The notes beneath the pieces are model-generated. The model ran no database searches. It saw only the letters and a program-made list of their open reading frames with translations, and was not told where the DNA came from. Positions 26,290-35,648 of a DNA stretch of 64,000 nucleotides are shown in pieces. Numbering within the stretch: the stretch's first letter is position 1; each line of letters opens with the position of its first letter. A program made the position numbers and the translations under genes. Where the stretch lies: assembly GCA_963696315.1 (NCBI GenBank), contig CAVOJU010000013.1, positions 41,189 to 105,188 on the forward strand. The letters run 5' to 3'. Source of the DNA: CAWKEY01 sp963696315. GTDB taxonomy: Bacteria > Pseudomonadota > Gammaproteobacteria > Methylococcales > Methylomonadaceae.

Positions 26290-27354
26290 CTACAGACCCA
26301 AAGGGTTGTCAGGGTCGATGCCGTCCATAAAAGGCAGGCGACGGTCCTGATTAGTCAGTTGATAGATTTTCCCTAACCAGTTATTGAATACTGCTTTTGC
26401 CGTATCGCGCCAGGTGTTATCGATATGCTCCAGAATCAGCTGCTCCGGGAATTCGGCCAGTGGCTGTCCGGCTTGTCTGGCGGAGCATACCTGCTGCCGG
26501 TAATCGGCTAGTACCTGCTGGACGGTGGCATTAAAATAATTTTCCGGAAACGGCGGATAGTCATCAATATCAGCATGATAAAAACGCATGACTTCGCGCT
26601 TGTATTCTTTTAACAGGCTGATGTCGTCATATTCCGGGTGTCCCTGAAAGAAGACAATGCGAAAACCGTCCGGACTGACGGCCAGATGCACTCCGGCTTC
26701 TTTGCTGATGGCCAGAATTTTGAGTCCATGCCGTTCCATATCGCTCTGGAATATTTCATTAAAGCGCGAATGCGGCACATCAAAACGTGTATTGATTTCA
26801 GCAACTAAGGGATGCGTGCGGTCGGTGACTTTGTGTGAAAACACCCCCCAGCGCTTTGCCGGTAAGCGCGTGCGTTCTATGCCATAGCAGTATTGAATAA
26901 GGGCATGGGTCGCCAGGCACGAACACAACACGGAGGTCACATTCTCCTTGGCCCATGAAAAGACCTCGGTCAAGGGTTGCCAGAAATCTTCTTCGGGTAA
27001 TCTGGGATGCGTCACATTGGCGCCGCTGATAATCAGCGCATCCAGGCCGTCCTGTTTGATTTTTTCAAACGGCTCGTAATATTTGTCGATATGCGCCAGC
27101 GCTTCCGGGCTTCTTTTCAGGCCCTCAATAGTAAAAGGATGCACATGAAATTGTGCGATCTGATTGCAGGCGCCGACCAGCCGGAAGAATTGCCTTTCGG
27201 TGGCTTCCAGCGCGGCGTCGGGCATGATATTGAGCAAACCAATATGCATTTCCCGGATATCCTGCTGACTGGCACGATCCGGAGCCAGGATTTCCTCGCC
27301 TTCTTCTCGTAGGCGTTGAAAGGTCGGTAAGTCAGTGTGGGCGACTAAAGGCAT
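26290..27354 (-). CDS. metA: Homoserine O-acyltransferase, MetA type
   Basis: MetA activates homoserine with succinyl-CoA (or acetyl-CoA in some members) for methionine synthesis. The class I glutamine-amidotransferase-like fold shows the nucleophile C146 in LCSCLATHALIQYCYG, and H239/E241 in FFQGHPEYDD. LLNIMPDAALEATERQF and KRWGVFSHKVTDRTHPL are family hallmarks. At 354 residues it is longer than the 309-residue E. coli enzyme, with C-terminal sequence to LGL. Downstream of an ATPase gene on the same strand (14-base gap) and upstream of guaD with no gap. Acyl-donor preference cannot be decided from the sequence alone. Confidence 0.93.
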   Translation of the reverse strand: MPLVAHTDLPTFQRLREEGEEILAPDRASQQDIREMHIGLLNIMPDAALEATERQFFRLVGACNQIAQFHVHPFTIEGLKRSPEALAHIDKYYEPFEKIKQDGLDALIISGANVTHPRLPEEDFWQPLTEVFSWAKENVTSVLCSCLATHALIQYCYGIERTRLPAKRWGVFSHKVTDRTHPLVAEINTRFDVPHSRFNEIFQSDMERHGLKILAISKEAGVHLAVSPDGFRIVFFQGHPEYDDISLLKEYKREVMRFYHADIDDYPPFPENYFNATVQQVLADYRQQVCSARQAGQPLAEFPEQLILEHIDNTWRDTAKAVFNNWLGKIYQLTNQDRRLPFMDGIDPDNPLGL

Positions 27355-27368
27355 GAGCGGCTGGTTCT

Positions 27369-28217
27369 CTAAGCTTGCTGTTGGGCAATGGCATCGGCAA
27401 CAAGCCGGATAAAGTCATCTTCGCCTTTAACTTCGGCGATGTCATTGGCATCGACGGTATAACCGTACTGGCTGGCAATGGCTTCATAACGGGGCAAGCG
27501 GGATTTGAATAATTCAGGGAAAATCCAGGAGACAAACTCATCCGGCGTAATCTCATCGGTGGAATTGTAGTGTTTCAGGCCCATATACTGGGCCAGCTTT
27601 TCGTCGAGAAAGGCTTCACGGTAATAAAGCGGTTTGGGATCGGATTTGGCGCGCTCAATGATGGTTTGTTCCAGTGCGGGGGGAATTTTGATGTACACAA
27701 TCAGCGTATGTTTGGACAATGTTTCCAAAACTTCGGGACTGTCCAGCTCACACACACTGCCACCGGCGTCATTGATAAAGTGTTTATAGCCGTAAATGTC
27801 TTCGGCTTTATGAATAAATTCAGGCACATCCTTCATGGCGGCGACCTCGGCCTGATGATGCAGTTTTTGCCGGCGCTTGAATTCCTGCAAAGACAGTCCC
27901 CCCAATGCCGGATTGCCAAGTTTTCCTAGAAAGCTGGAAACCGCCGTCAGGTTGTCGAAAGTTATTTTGTTGCTGATATAAATCGAGTCTGAAAGCAGTA
28001 ACTCGCGCAAAAATGGTACGCTCATGGCATGGCGCTTGATATTGTCCTGAATGGGTTCTTCCAGATATTTGGTGCCTATCCGGTAATCACCGGAATAGTG
28101 AAACCATTTGGCTTTCGGCAATTTATTGGCCAGCGTGGTTTTGCCCGCTCCGGACATGGCTAGCAAGGTAATACTTTTTGATGGCCAGTCCAGGAATTCC
28201 TGGGGACTCATTTTCAT
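27369..28217 (-). CDS. P-loop ATPase/kinase-like protein of unknown role
   Basis: The 282-residue protein has a Walker A motif AMSGAGKTTLANKL near residue 20 and no obvious Walker B. AKWFHYSGDYRIGTKYLEEPIQDNIKRHAM may be a substrate region, and the later FINDAGGSVCELDSPEVLETL resembles nucleotide/sugar-kinase folds. There is no signal or membrane segment. It is sandwiched between metA (14 bases) and a small DUF6763-type gene (14 bases), a set that appears to form one minus-strand operon. I do not know a biochemical function; a small-molecule kinase is possible. Confidence 0.75.
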   Translation of the reverse strand: MKMSPQEFLDWPSKSITLLAMSGAGKTTLANKLPKAKWFHYSGDYRIGTKYLEEPIQDNIKRHAMSVPFLRELLLSDSIYISNKITFDNLTAVSSFLGKLGNPALGGLSLQEFKRRQKLHHQAEVAAMKDVPEFIHKAEDIYGYKHFINDAGGSVCELDSPEVLETLSKHTLIVYIKIPPALEQTIIERAKSDPKPLYYREAFLDEKLAQYMGLKHYNSTDEITPDEFVSWIFPELFKSRLPRYEAIASQYGYTVDANDIAEVKGEDDFIRLVADAIAQQQA

Positions 28218-28231
28218 GGGGTGTTTCCTAA

Positions 28232-28531
28232 TTAATCAAAATAGTCTTCGATGTCCATGTCGCCAGGATTGGGGCTGTGATTATCCGTGTCTGTATAACC
28301 CAGATCGTCCGTTTCAATGTCATCAAACGGGGCGCTCCAGTCCTCTGGATCTTCGATATAGTCAATAGTGGAGTTATACCAGCTGTCGCGGTCATACTCA
28401 CCAATATCGCCATTATAATATTGGACTTCGATGGAATCGTCGCTTTCTTCTATGGCGACAACTTTAAACATCAGGTCGTTCTCCAGGTCTTTGTACCAAC
28501 TGCCGATGATCGGATCTGCTACGGTTGCCAT
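28232..28531 (-). CDS. Small acidic protein, DUF6763-like
   Basis: The 99-residue protein starts MATVADPIIGSWYKDLENDLMFKVVAIEE and contains SIEVQYYNGDIGEYDRDSWY followed by a very acidic C-terminus rich in Asp, Glu and Tyr. This fits a small family (DUF6763) of gammaproteobacterial proteins without known function. It probably opens the 28.5-26.3-kb minus-strand operon. It has no signal or cysteines. The net charge suggests a binding partner that is basic (inference). Confidence 0.7.
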   Translation of the reverse strand: MATVADPIIGSWYKDLENDLMFKVVAIEESDDSIEVQYYNGDIGEYDRDSWYNSTIDYIEDPEDWSAPFDDIETDDLGYTDTDNHSPNPGDMDIEDYFD

Positions 28532-28733
28532 GACGGTTACCTCGGTGCGGGGGTTAGATGGTCTGCGAAATAGACATTATTATTTACGCTGGCCGGTAAA
28601 ATACAACAATATTTTGCATGGCCTGGAGTCCGCTGACTCCAACTCGTAAAGCCTTTTCATTACAGATTTATTTATAGAGGATGCCCGGCTTTCTTGCAAG
28701 AGAACGCTGTGCTAGCATTCAGCATTATCACCG

Positions 28734-30194
28734 ATGAAGCAGAGGCTAACAGTGCAAAAAATTATAATTGGCGGCAACAATGGCATGAAAGTGGTCATGG
28801 ACGCTGCAATGGGCAACCGGCACGGCATGATTGCGGGCGCGACCGGCACCGGCAAAACCATCACCCTGCAAATTCTCGCTGAAGGGTATTCACGGCTGGG
28901 TGTGCCGGTGTTTCTGGCCGATATCAAAGGCGATCTATCCGGCATTACCGTTGCAGGCCAGCCGCATGAGAAGATTACCGAGCGCATTCAGTTAATTGGT
29001 ATTGAAGGCTTTCAGCACCGGGGCAATCCTGCGGTATTTTGGGATATTTTTGCCAAAACCGGTCATCCTGTTCGCACCACGATTTCCGATATGGGGCCGC
29101 TGCTGCTCAGTAATCTGCTGGAACTGAACGACACCCAGACCGGAGTACTGTACAGCTGTTTTAAAATCGCTGATGATCAAGGCCTGCTGTTACTGGATTT
29201 AAAGGATTTACGCGCCATGCTCACCTGGATGGGCGCCGAAGCCAAAGCGCTGCAAGCCGAATATGGCAATATTTCAACGGCCAGTCTGGGGGCCATTCAG
29301 CGGCAATTGCTGGTACTGGAGGAGCAAGGCGCAGACAATTTTTTTGGTGAACCGGCGATTCAACTGCAAGACTTTTGTAAAACCGATTTTTCAGGCAACG
29401 GCGTTATCAGCATTCTGGATGCCACCGAGCTGACTACAAAGTCGCCGCGCCTTTACGCCACTTTTTTACTGTGGCTGCTGGCGGAATTATACGAAACCTT
29501 GCCCGAGGTCGGTGATGCCGATCGTCCCAGGCTGGTGTTGTTCTTTGATGAAGCGCATTTATTGTTTGATCAAGCCCCCAAAGCGCTGGTTGATAAAATC
29601 GAACAAATTGTCAGGCTGATTCGCTCCAAGGGCGTGGGCGTGTATTTCATCAGCCAAAGTCCGCTGGATATTCCCGAATCCATCCTCGGCCAACTGGGAC
29701 TTAAGATTCAGCATGCATTGCGCGCTTTTACGCCGAAAGACCAGCAAGTCGTCAAGAGTGTGGCGGCCACTTTTCGTCGCAATCCCACTATTGATACGGA
29801 AGCGGCTATTCAGCATTTGAAAACCGGCGAAGCCTTGGTTTCTGTACTCAATAAAGACGGCAGTCCGGAGCCGGTAGAGCGTATTTTGATTCGCCCGCCC
29901 GAGTCACAAATTGGCCCTGTGACCGCAGAGCAGCGCGAAGAGATGATGCGCAGGTCGCCTTTCAACGGGCGCTATGAGCTTCAAGTTGACCGGGAATCGG
30001 CTTACGAATTACTCAAACAGAGGGCCGAGCAGCAACCGCTGGTGCAGCCTTCGCCGCGATCCACCAGCCGTGTCAGCAGCGGACAAAGCGTCGGCGAAGC
30101 CTTGTTGAAAAGTGCGGCCCGCAGTATCGGCAGCACGATCGGCCGGCAGATTGTGCGCGGCGTTTTGGGGTCGCTGTTAGGCAAAAGCCGCTAA
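28734..30194 (+). CDS. yjgR: HerA/YjgR-like ATPase (DUF853 family)
   Basis: The 486-residue protein carries a Walker A GATGTGKT at residues 35-42 and a Walker B LVLFFDEAHLLF at ~260, plus the arginine-finger region LIRSKGVGVYFISQSPLDIPESILGQLG. It belongs to the HerA-like hexameric ATPase group whose E. coli member YjgR has no firm role; DNA or protein translocation has been suggested. The C-terminus is a Gly/Ser/Arg-rich tail (STIGRQIVRGVLGSLLGKSR). The preceding ~200 bp carry no gene, and the arsenic island starts 145 bp after it. Start ATG 28734 lacks a strong ribosome binding site. Confidence 0.85.
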   Translation: MKQRLTVQKIIIGGNNGMKVVMDAAMGNRHGMIAGATGTGKTITLQILAEGYSRLGVPVFLADIKGDLSGITVAGQPHEKITERIQLIGIEGFQHRGNPAVFWDIFAKTGHPVRTTISDMGPLLLSNLLELNDTQTGVLYSCFKIADDQGLLLLDLKDLRAMLTWMGAEAKALQAEYGNISTASLGAIQRQLLVLEEQGADNFFGEPAIQLQDFCKTDFSGNGVISILDATELTTKSPRLYATFLLWLLAELYETLPEVGDADRPRLVLFFDEAHLLFDQAPKALVDKIEQIVRLIRSKGVGVYFISQSPLDIPESILGQLGLKIQHALRAFTPKDQQVVKSVAATFRRNPTIDTEAAIQHLKTGEALVSVLNKDGSPEPVERILIRPPESQIGPVTAEQREEMMRRSPFNGRYELQVDRESAYELLKQRAEQQPLVQPSPRSTSRVSSGQSVGEALLKSAARSIGSTIGRQIVRGVLGSLLGKSR

Positions 30195-30297
30195 CTTACC
30201 CTGTCTTTACTTTAAAGCAAAACGAATGGATCAGGTTGATCGATGCAGCGCAGCGGACTTCCCAAATCAATTAAATCTTGAAAGCGCTTGGCCTTGT

Positions 30298-30317
30298 CAT
30301 ATATGATAAGCCATATG
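30298..30317. promoter_or_regulatory. Candidate ArsR operator
   Basis: CATATATGATAAGCCATATG is an imperfect dyad (CATAT...ATATG) 22 bases before the arsR start codon. ArsR/SmtB repressors bind A+T-rich dyads of this sort overlapping their own promoter. No consensus for this ArsR is available, so it is a candidate only. Confidence 0.4.
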
Positions 30318-30339
30318 TTTCTAATTATCTGTATTGGCA

Positions 30340-30690
30340 ATGCTCACACCCGCTCAATTTTTTAAATGCTTGTCCGATGAAACACGTCTGCGCTGCGTTG
30401 CTTTGTTGCAGAAAGAAGGCAAGCTCTGCGTTTGCGAATTAACGGCAGCACTGGATTTGTCTCAACCTAAAATATCCAGGCATTTGGCCTCCCTGCGTCA
30501 ATGCGGTTTGTTGCTCGACAACCGCGAAGGCCAATGGGTGTATTACCAGATCAATCCAAAATTGCCTGACTGGGCGTTTCCGATTCTGAACAATACGTTG
30601 GCGGCGGTTGCCGATGACAGTCTTTTTCATAAGGATGCTGAGCGCTTGCAGAGTATGGAAAACAGACCTGAAATGGCAATGTGCTGCTAA
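30340..30690 (+). CDS. arsR: ArsR/SmtB-family arsenic-responsive repressor
   Basis: A small winged-helix protein of ~116 residues with the ArsR metal-sensing helix KLCVCELTAALDLSQPKISRHLASLRQCGLL; the CVC pair plus nearby cysteines would bind As(III) and release DNA. The C-terminus ends in CC, possibly a further ligand. An in-frame TTG at 30334 would add MA, but ATG 30340 gives the standard MLTPAQFFKCLSDETR start. It is the first gene of the ~9-kb plus-strand arsenic island, and a dyad lies just upstream. Autoregulation is very likely. Confidence 0.92.
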   Translation: MLTPAQFFKCLSDETRLRCVALLQKEGKLCVCELTAALDLSQPKISRHLASLRQCGLLLDNREGQWVYYQINPKLPDWAFPILNNTLAAVADDSLFHKDAERLQSMENRPEMAMCC

Positions 30691-30744
30691 TTTTTTTACG
30701 CTTTATATATTTGCTTATCCGCATATACATTTATAAATATTCAC

Positions 30745-31197
30745 ATGAAAAGACTTCATATCCACATGGCAGTAGAAAACCTCCAACAAAACATTCATTT
30801 TTACAGCACGCTGTTCGGCTGCGGGCCGACCGTCCAGCATGACGATTATGCCAAATGGATGCTCGATGATCCGCGCGTGAATTTTGCTATTTCCAATCGC
30901 AGCACCCATCTTGGGCTCGATCATCTCGGCATTCAGGCAGAGAATGAACAGGAATTACAGGCCATCAAACAGCAACTCGATGCCACGCAAAGTCCGATCG
31001 AAGCGCAGGAAGGCGCCGCCTGCTGTTATGCCCGTTCCGACAAATACTGGATCACCGATCCTCAGGGCATAGCCTGGGAATGCTTTCATTCGCTTGCCGA
31101 TATTCCGACCTTCAACGACCGAAATGCGCCCTCGGATGGCGAAAATCCGTTTGCCTGCGATCGGTCCGAAAATATAACGTCATCGTGCTGCGGATAA
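30745..31197 (+). CDS. arsI: ArsI-type C-As lyase (VOC dioxygenase)
   Basis: ArsI cleaves the carbon-arsenic bond of trivalent methyl- or aryl-arsenicals with Fe(II) and O2. Consistent features are histidines at 5/7 (HIHMAV), H60 (LGLDHLGIQ), E112 (GIAWECF) and the vicinal cysteine pair C93-C94 in GAACCYARSDKYWITDP, which binds the arsenical. CadI-type relatives lack the same context. At 150 residues the length is normal, with a Cys-containing tail ending SSCCG. It follows arsR by 54 bases. Its presence points to methylarsenite exposure, not just inorganic arsenic. Confidence 0.86.
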   Translation: MKRLHIHMAVENLQQNIHFYSTLFGCGPTVQHDDYAKWMLDDPRVNFAISNRSTHLGLDHLGIQAENEQELQAIKQQLDATQSPIEAQEGAACCYARSDKYWITDPQGIAWECFHSLADIPTFNDRNAPSDGENPFACDRSENITSSCCG

Positions 31198-31239
31198 AGA
31201 CCACACTGTAAATGCTTCATACTACCGGAGGGTAAACAC

Positions 31240-32568
31240 ATGAACACATTCTGGAAAACCGAATGGAAATCGCTCTCTCTGATCACGGCGGCTTTTATCG
31301 TCTGCTTTTATCTGCCGGTGGAATATTTGCAGGGTTCCCGCCGCTTGATCGATTCGTTCTGGGAAGCCCTCTACCTGGTGCGCTGGTATGCCCAGGAACA
31401 TGTGCTGCTGTGTCTGATACCGGCGTTCATCATTGCCGGAGCCATTTCGGTGTTTATCAGTCAAGCCGCGGTGATGAAGTACCTGGGGGCCACTGCCAAC
31501 AAGTTATTGGCTTATGGCGTGGCATCGGTCTCCGGAACCATATTGGCGGTATGCTCATGCACTGTATTGCCGCTATTTGCCGGTATCTACAAACGCGGCG
31601 CAGGTCTTGGACCGGCGATTGCTTTTCTTTACTCGGGACCTGCGATTAACGTGCTGGCCATTGTGCTGACTGCCAAAGTGCTGGGCGCGGAACTGGGTAT
31701 CGCCCGGGCGATCGGCGCCGTGTTGTTCAGCATCGTCATCGGTTTGTTGATGAGCCTGATTTTTCGCAAGGAAGAACAGGCTAAAGCGGTTGCTGCGGCT
31801 CAATTTATTATGCCCGAGGAAAAAGTGAACCGTCCTCTCTGGCAAAATAGCCTGTTTTTCTTCGTGATGGTCGCGATTCTGGTGTTCGTCAACTGGGGCA
31901 AACCGCTCGAAACCAGCGGAATCTGGTACAACCTTTATGCCGGCAAATGGTGGCTGACCGGTTTCTTCGGGCTCATTTTCGCGGCACTGCTGGTGCTCTG
32001 GTTCAATTTAAAAGCCGCTTGGGTTGCGCTGGTCGCTGTCATCGTGGCTTTATTGGCTTTTAGCTTTCCTGAGCAACCGCTGGCTGCGTTTGCCGCTGCA
32101 GTCATCGGTTTTACTGTGCTGACTTCTTCGGCGCAGGACGAAGCGGGTGACTGGTTCGCAGCGAGTTGGGAGTTCGCCAAACTGATTCTGCCCCTATTGT
32201 TGATCGGCGTTTTAATTGCAGGCTTCCTGCTGGGCCGTCCCGGTCACGAAGCCTTGATTCCGTCAGAGTGGATTACGCAAATGGTGGGCGGAAATTCTTT
32301 CTCGGCGAATTTTTTCGCATCGGTCTCCGGTGCCTTCATGTATTTTGCCACGCTGACCGAAGTCCCTATTTTGCAGGGTTTGCTCGGAAGCGGCATGGGT
32401 CAGGGTCCCGCTTTGGCGTTGCTGCTGGCTGGTCCCGCTCTGTCCTTACCCAGTATGTTGGTGCTCAGGACAATCTTGGGCAATACCAAAACCTTTGTTT
32501 ATGTACTGCTGGTGGTCATCATGGCCACGATCACCGGCATGATTTATGGCTCAATGATGGGAGTTTAA
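31240..32568 (+). CDS. arsP: ArsP-like permease (SO_0444/UPF0718 family)
   Basis: The 442-residue inner-membrane protein has ten or so transmembrane segments and the family motifs AVCSCTVLPLFAGIYKRGAGLGPA and LYSGPAINVLAI plus TEVPILQGLLGSGMGQGPAL near the C-terminus. ArsP relatives export trivalent organoarsenicals such as roxarsone(III) and methylarsenite. The position between arsI and arsC fits that role. Strong GGAGGG precedes ATG 31240. The next gene starts 1 base after its stop. UPF0718 proteins of other specificities exist, so the substrate is inferred from context. Confidence 0.85.
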   Translation: MNTFWKTEWKSLSLITAAFIVCFYLPVEYLQGSRRLIDSFWEALYLVRWYAQEHVLLCLIPAFIIAGAISVFISQAAVMKYLGATANKLLAYGVASVSGTILAVCSCTVLPLFAGIYKRGAGLGPAIAFLYSGPAINVLAIVLTAKVLGAELGIARAIGAVLFSIVIGLLMSLIFRKEEQAKAVAAAQFIMPEEKVNRPLWQNSLFFFVMVAILVFVNWGKPLETSGIWYNLYAGKWWLTGFFGLIFAALLVLWFNLKAAWVALVAVIVALLAFSFPEQPLAAFAAAVIGFTVLTSSAQDEAGDWFAASWEFAKLILPLLLIGVLIAGFLLGRPGHEALIPSEWITQMVGGNSFSANFFASVSGAFMYFATLTEVPILQGLLGSGMGQGPALALLLAGPALSLPSMLVLRTILGNTKTFVYVLLVVIMATITGMIYGSMMGV

Positions 32569-32569
32569 G

Positions 32570-32812
32570 ATGAAAAAATTACAAATATTAGGTATGGGTT
32601 GTAAAAAATGTGTGTTGCTCACTGCGCATGCCGAAGCGGCCGCCAAAGAACTGGGCATCGACTACGAGATCGAAAAAGTGACCGATATCAACACAATAAT
32701 CGACATGGGCGTGATGTCGACGCCGGCTTTGGCGATTGACGGCTCGGTGGTGCTTTCCGGCAAAACCTCTTCGCCCGAGGAAATCAAAACGATCTTAAAA
32801 AACCTCAAATGA
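32570..32812 (+). CDS. Mini-thioredoxin with CKKC active site
   Basis: The 80-residue protein (MKKLQILGMGCKKCVLL) has a glutaredoxin-like fold with C11 and C14 and the usual cis-proline segment MSTPALAIDG. It belongs to the redox-active disulfide protein 2 group seen in archaea and next to UPF0718 permeases. It starts 1 base after the arsP stop, so it is co-translated with the permease. Likely a thiol reductant or arsenic carrier for ArsP/ArsC, but no experiment on this arrangement is known to me. Confidence 0.8.
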   Translation: MKKLQILGMGCKKCVLLTAHAEAAAKELGIDYEIEKVTDINTIIDMGVMSTPALAIDGSVVLSGKTSSPEEIKTILKNLK

Positions 32813-32825
32813 CCAGGAAGCCAAT

Positions 32826-33306
32826 ATGCTAAATGTATTTGTGATTTGCACCGGCAACTCCTGCCGCAGCGTCATGGGAGAAGCCTTGTTCAATCATTTG
32901 GGTCAAGGCCGTATCCAAGCCTTTTCGGCCGGCAGTCATCCGATCGGCAGAATTAACACGGGCGCATTGGCCACCTTGAAACGCCATGGTTTGCCGACGG
33001 AAGGCTATAAAAGCCAGTCCTGGGAGGAATTTGAACACCAGCCGATGGATATCGTCATTACCGTCTGCGACAACGCGCATGGTGAAACCTGCCCGGTTTA
33101 TTTGACCAAGGCGGTGCGAGCGCATTGGGGCGTCGTCCGATCCGGGGCATGTGGAAGGCACCGAAGACGAAAAAATCGCCGCATTTGAGCAGACCTTCGC
33201 TACGCTGGAATTGCGTGTCAAAAAAATGCTCGAATTACCCCTGGAAACGATGCCCCCCGAAGCATTGACCGCAGAACTCAACGCCATTGGCCAACTGACG
33301 GCTTAA
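32826..33306 (+). CDS. arsC: Arsenate reductase ArsC, low-MW phosphatase type (frameshifted)
   Basis: The protein reduces As(V) to As(III), coupled to thioredoxin. The P-loop ICTGNSCRSVMGE places catalytic C8, with C81 and C89 (VCDNAHGETCPVY) completing the three-cysteine relay. Frame is lost near 33138: the uninterrupted frame runs to 33188 as Arg-rich nonsense. The +1 frame continues DPGHVEGTEDEKIAAFEQTFATLELRVKKML and ends at 33304-33306, as in normal LMW ArsC. An apparent extra base after VV explains this. Without the repair the enzyme would lose its C-terminal helix and probably function. Confidence 0.88.
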
Positions 33307-33326
33307 GCCAACGAGGAGACCCAGCC

Positions 33327-34653
33327 ATGACTGAAACAAAACGTGATATGGGCTATTTCGAACGTTATCTGACGCTGTGGGTGGCCCTATGTATCGGCGC
33401 CGGCATCCTGCTGGGCGCTTTTGCGCCGCAATTCGCCAAGACGCTGGACGGCATGAGCCTCGATGTCAATGGCGCGCCGGTCGTGTCGATCCCGATCGCC
33501 GTCTGCCTGTTCTTCATGATGTACCCGATCATGGTCAAGATCGATTTCGCCGAGGTCGTCAAAGCCGGTAAAAGCATAAAACCTGTGACGCTGACGCTAA
33601 TCGTCAACTGGGCCATCAAGCCCTTTACCATGTATGCGATTGCCTATCTTTTCTTGGGCGTGCTGTTTCAACAATTGATCGGAGCCGATGCGGTCGATCT
33701 GGTCAAAATGCCGTTCGGTCTGGATCTGCCGGTCGGCAGCGGCTATGGTTCCGGCACGGTAGTCCTGCACGAAGGCGTCAAAATGCTCGAGGTGCCGTTA
33801 TGGCGCAGCTATCTGGCGGGTTGTATCCTGTTGGGCGTAGCCCCTTGTACCGCCATGGTGCTGGTCTGGGGTTATCTGGCCGGGGGCAATGCCGGACATA
33901 CCCTGGTCATGGTCGCGATCAATTCGCTGGCCATGCTGTTTTTGTATGGCTTGATCGGCGGATTTCTGCTCGGCGTTGGCAAGTTGCCGGTGCCCTGGGA
34001 AGCCTTGTTGTTGTCGATCAGCATCTATGTCGCCTTGCCGTTGCTCGCAGGCTTCTATTCCCGCAAATGGATCATCACCTCATAAGGGTCTGGTCTGGTT
34101 CGAACAGAAATTCCTGCATCTGCTGACGCCGATTACGATTATCGCGTTGCTGCTGACCTTGGTGCTGTTGTTTTCATTCAAGGGCGAGGTGATTACCGCC
34201 AATCCTTTGACGATTCTGTGGATTGCGATTCCCCTGGCGATACAGACCATACTAATTTTTACGATTACCTATGTGGCCGCCAAACTCTGGGGCTTTAGCT
34301 ACGAAAATGCCGCACCTTCGGCGATGATCGGCGCGTCCAATCATTTCGAAGTCGCGATCGCGACGGCCGTGATGCTGTTCGGCTTGTCTTCGGGCGCGGC
34401 CCTGGCGACCGTCGTCGGTGTATTGATCGAAGTACCGCTAATGCTGGCTTTGGTGGGGTTTTGCAAGCGCACGAAAGGCTGGTTTTCCGGAATTGCAACA
34501 GCGGAGCCGAGCTGGATTAGCCAAGCCGATCGGCCAGGCAGCCCGATCAAAATACCTTCCCGCGATGAAATTCATGTCGCTTTCGAAAAGGGCGAGTCGG
34601 CTATCGTGGACCTGATCGAGCAAATAAGAGCGCAAGCCGGCGGCCAGAAATGA
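33327..34653 (+). CDS. acr3: ACR3-family arsenite efflux permease (frameshifted)
   Basis: The product starts MTETKRDMGYFERYLTLWVALCIGAG and shows ten hydrophobic segments, including the ACR3 cysteine motif GVAPCTAMVLVWGYLAGGN (conserved functional Cys). Frame breaks at about 34080 after RKWIIT: the direct frame stops at 34085, while the +1 frame continues HKGLVWFEQKFLHLLTPITIIALLL and the C-terminal bundle (ASNHFEVAIATAVMLFG, a hallmark sequence) to 34653. An extra T explains it. The complete protein is ~441 residues with a long C-tail. It exports arsenite, possibly energised by ArsA downstream. Confidence 0.9.
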
Positions 34654-34743
34654 ACCCGAAACAGCTACCCAATGGTTTTGCAAGAACAGTGGCAATAATA
34701 ATCACAGCACCGTGCCAAAGCGCTACGGTCGAGGAGATTCCCC

Positions 34744-35604
34744 ATGTTTTCTAAAATAATCGTCGGTACCAGCCTCAGCGAAGTTTCATCCAAAACCCTG
34801 TGCTGCCTGAAAGATCTGCGGCAAGCAGGCGCCAAGGACGTCATTCTGGCCCATGCCATGAATATTCGGGACGTAGGCAGCTTATACAGCCAGTTGCGCA
34901 AGCTTGCCGAACCCATGCTCGAAGAGCAAAAGAAAATCCTCGAAGACATGGGCTTTTCGGTCGAGATCGAAGTGTTGCTGGGTTTTCCGGCCATCGAGAT
35001 CAATCGGCTTGCACGCGAAAAGCAGGCCTCGTTGATCGCCGTGCATATGACCAGCGAGTCTTTGTTCGATGATACCTTTGTCGGCGGCGTCGCCTACGAA
35101 GTCATTCAACATGCCGAACTGCCGGTGGTGGTCATGAAGGCGAAAACGGCTCATGGCCAATGCGAACTGGTCTGCGAGGAAATCCTGACGCACGTCATTC
35201 ATCCGACCGATTTTTCCGACAATGCCGAAAGAGCCTTTGGCTATGTCGAAAAACTGGTCGAAAGCGGCTGCAAAAAAGTAACGCTGCTGCACGTTCAGGA
35301 AAAGGAGCGGATCGACGAATATTTGAAGGATAGACTCGCGGAATTCAATGCGATCGACCAAGCCCGTATGGAACGGCTCAAGGAGCGACTGATGGCTAAA
35401 GGGGCTCGGGAGGTTCATATCGAAATTCCTTACGGTTCGTCGACTCGTGAAATATTGCACATGGTCGCGGAAAATGCTTATTCGATGATCGTGATGGGCA
35501 GTCAGGGCCGCGGCTTCATCTCCGAAGTCTTTCTCGGCAGCGTCAGCCACAACATCGTTCGCAAGGCGCCGCTGCCGGTATTGTTAGTGCCGGCCATCCG
35601 ATAA
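34744..35604 (+). CDS. Tandem universal stress protein (UspA)
   Basis: The 286-residue protein contains two Usp domains (~1-140 and ~148-286). The C-terminal one has the ATP-binding signature GSQGRGFISEVFLGSVSHNIVRKAPLPVLLV; in the N-terminal copy the same motif is degenerate (TSESLFDDTFVGGVAYEVIQHAELPVVV). Such proteins bind adenine nucleotides and respond to stress. It lies 90 bases after acr3 and 44 before arsD on the same strand. A Usp inside an ars operon is unusual but not unknown; its job in arsenic stress is undefined. Ribosome binding site GAGGAGA precedes ATG. Confidence 0.85.
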   Translation: MFSKIIVGTSLSEVSSKTLCCLKDLRQAGAKDVILAHAMNIRDVGSLYSQLRKLAEPMLEEQKKILEDMGFSVEIEVLLGFPAIEINRLAREKQASLIAVHMTSESLFDDTFVGGVAYEVIQHAELPVVVMKAKTAHGQCELVCEEILTHVIHPTDFSDNAERAFGYVEKLVESGCKKVTLLHVQEKERIDEYLKDRLAEFNAIDQARMERLKERLMAKGAREVHIEIPYGSSTREILHMVAENAYSMIVMGSQGRGFISEVFLGSVSHNIVRKAPLPVLLVPAIR

Positions 35605-35648
35605 AGCATCTAATCGCAAGTATTAAATTATTGAAAAGGTAATCCCCT

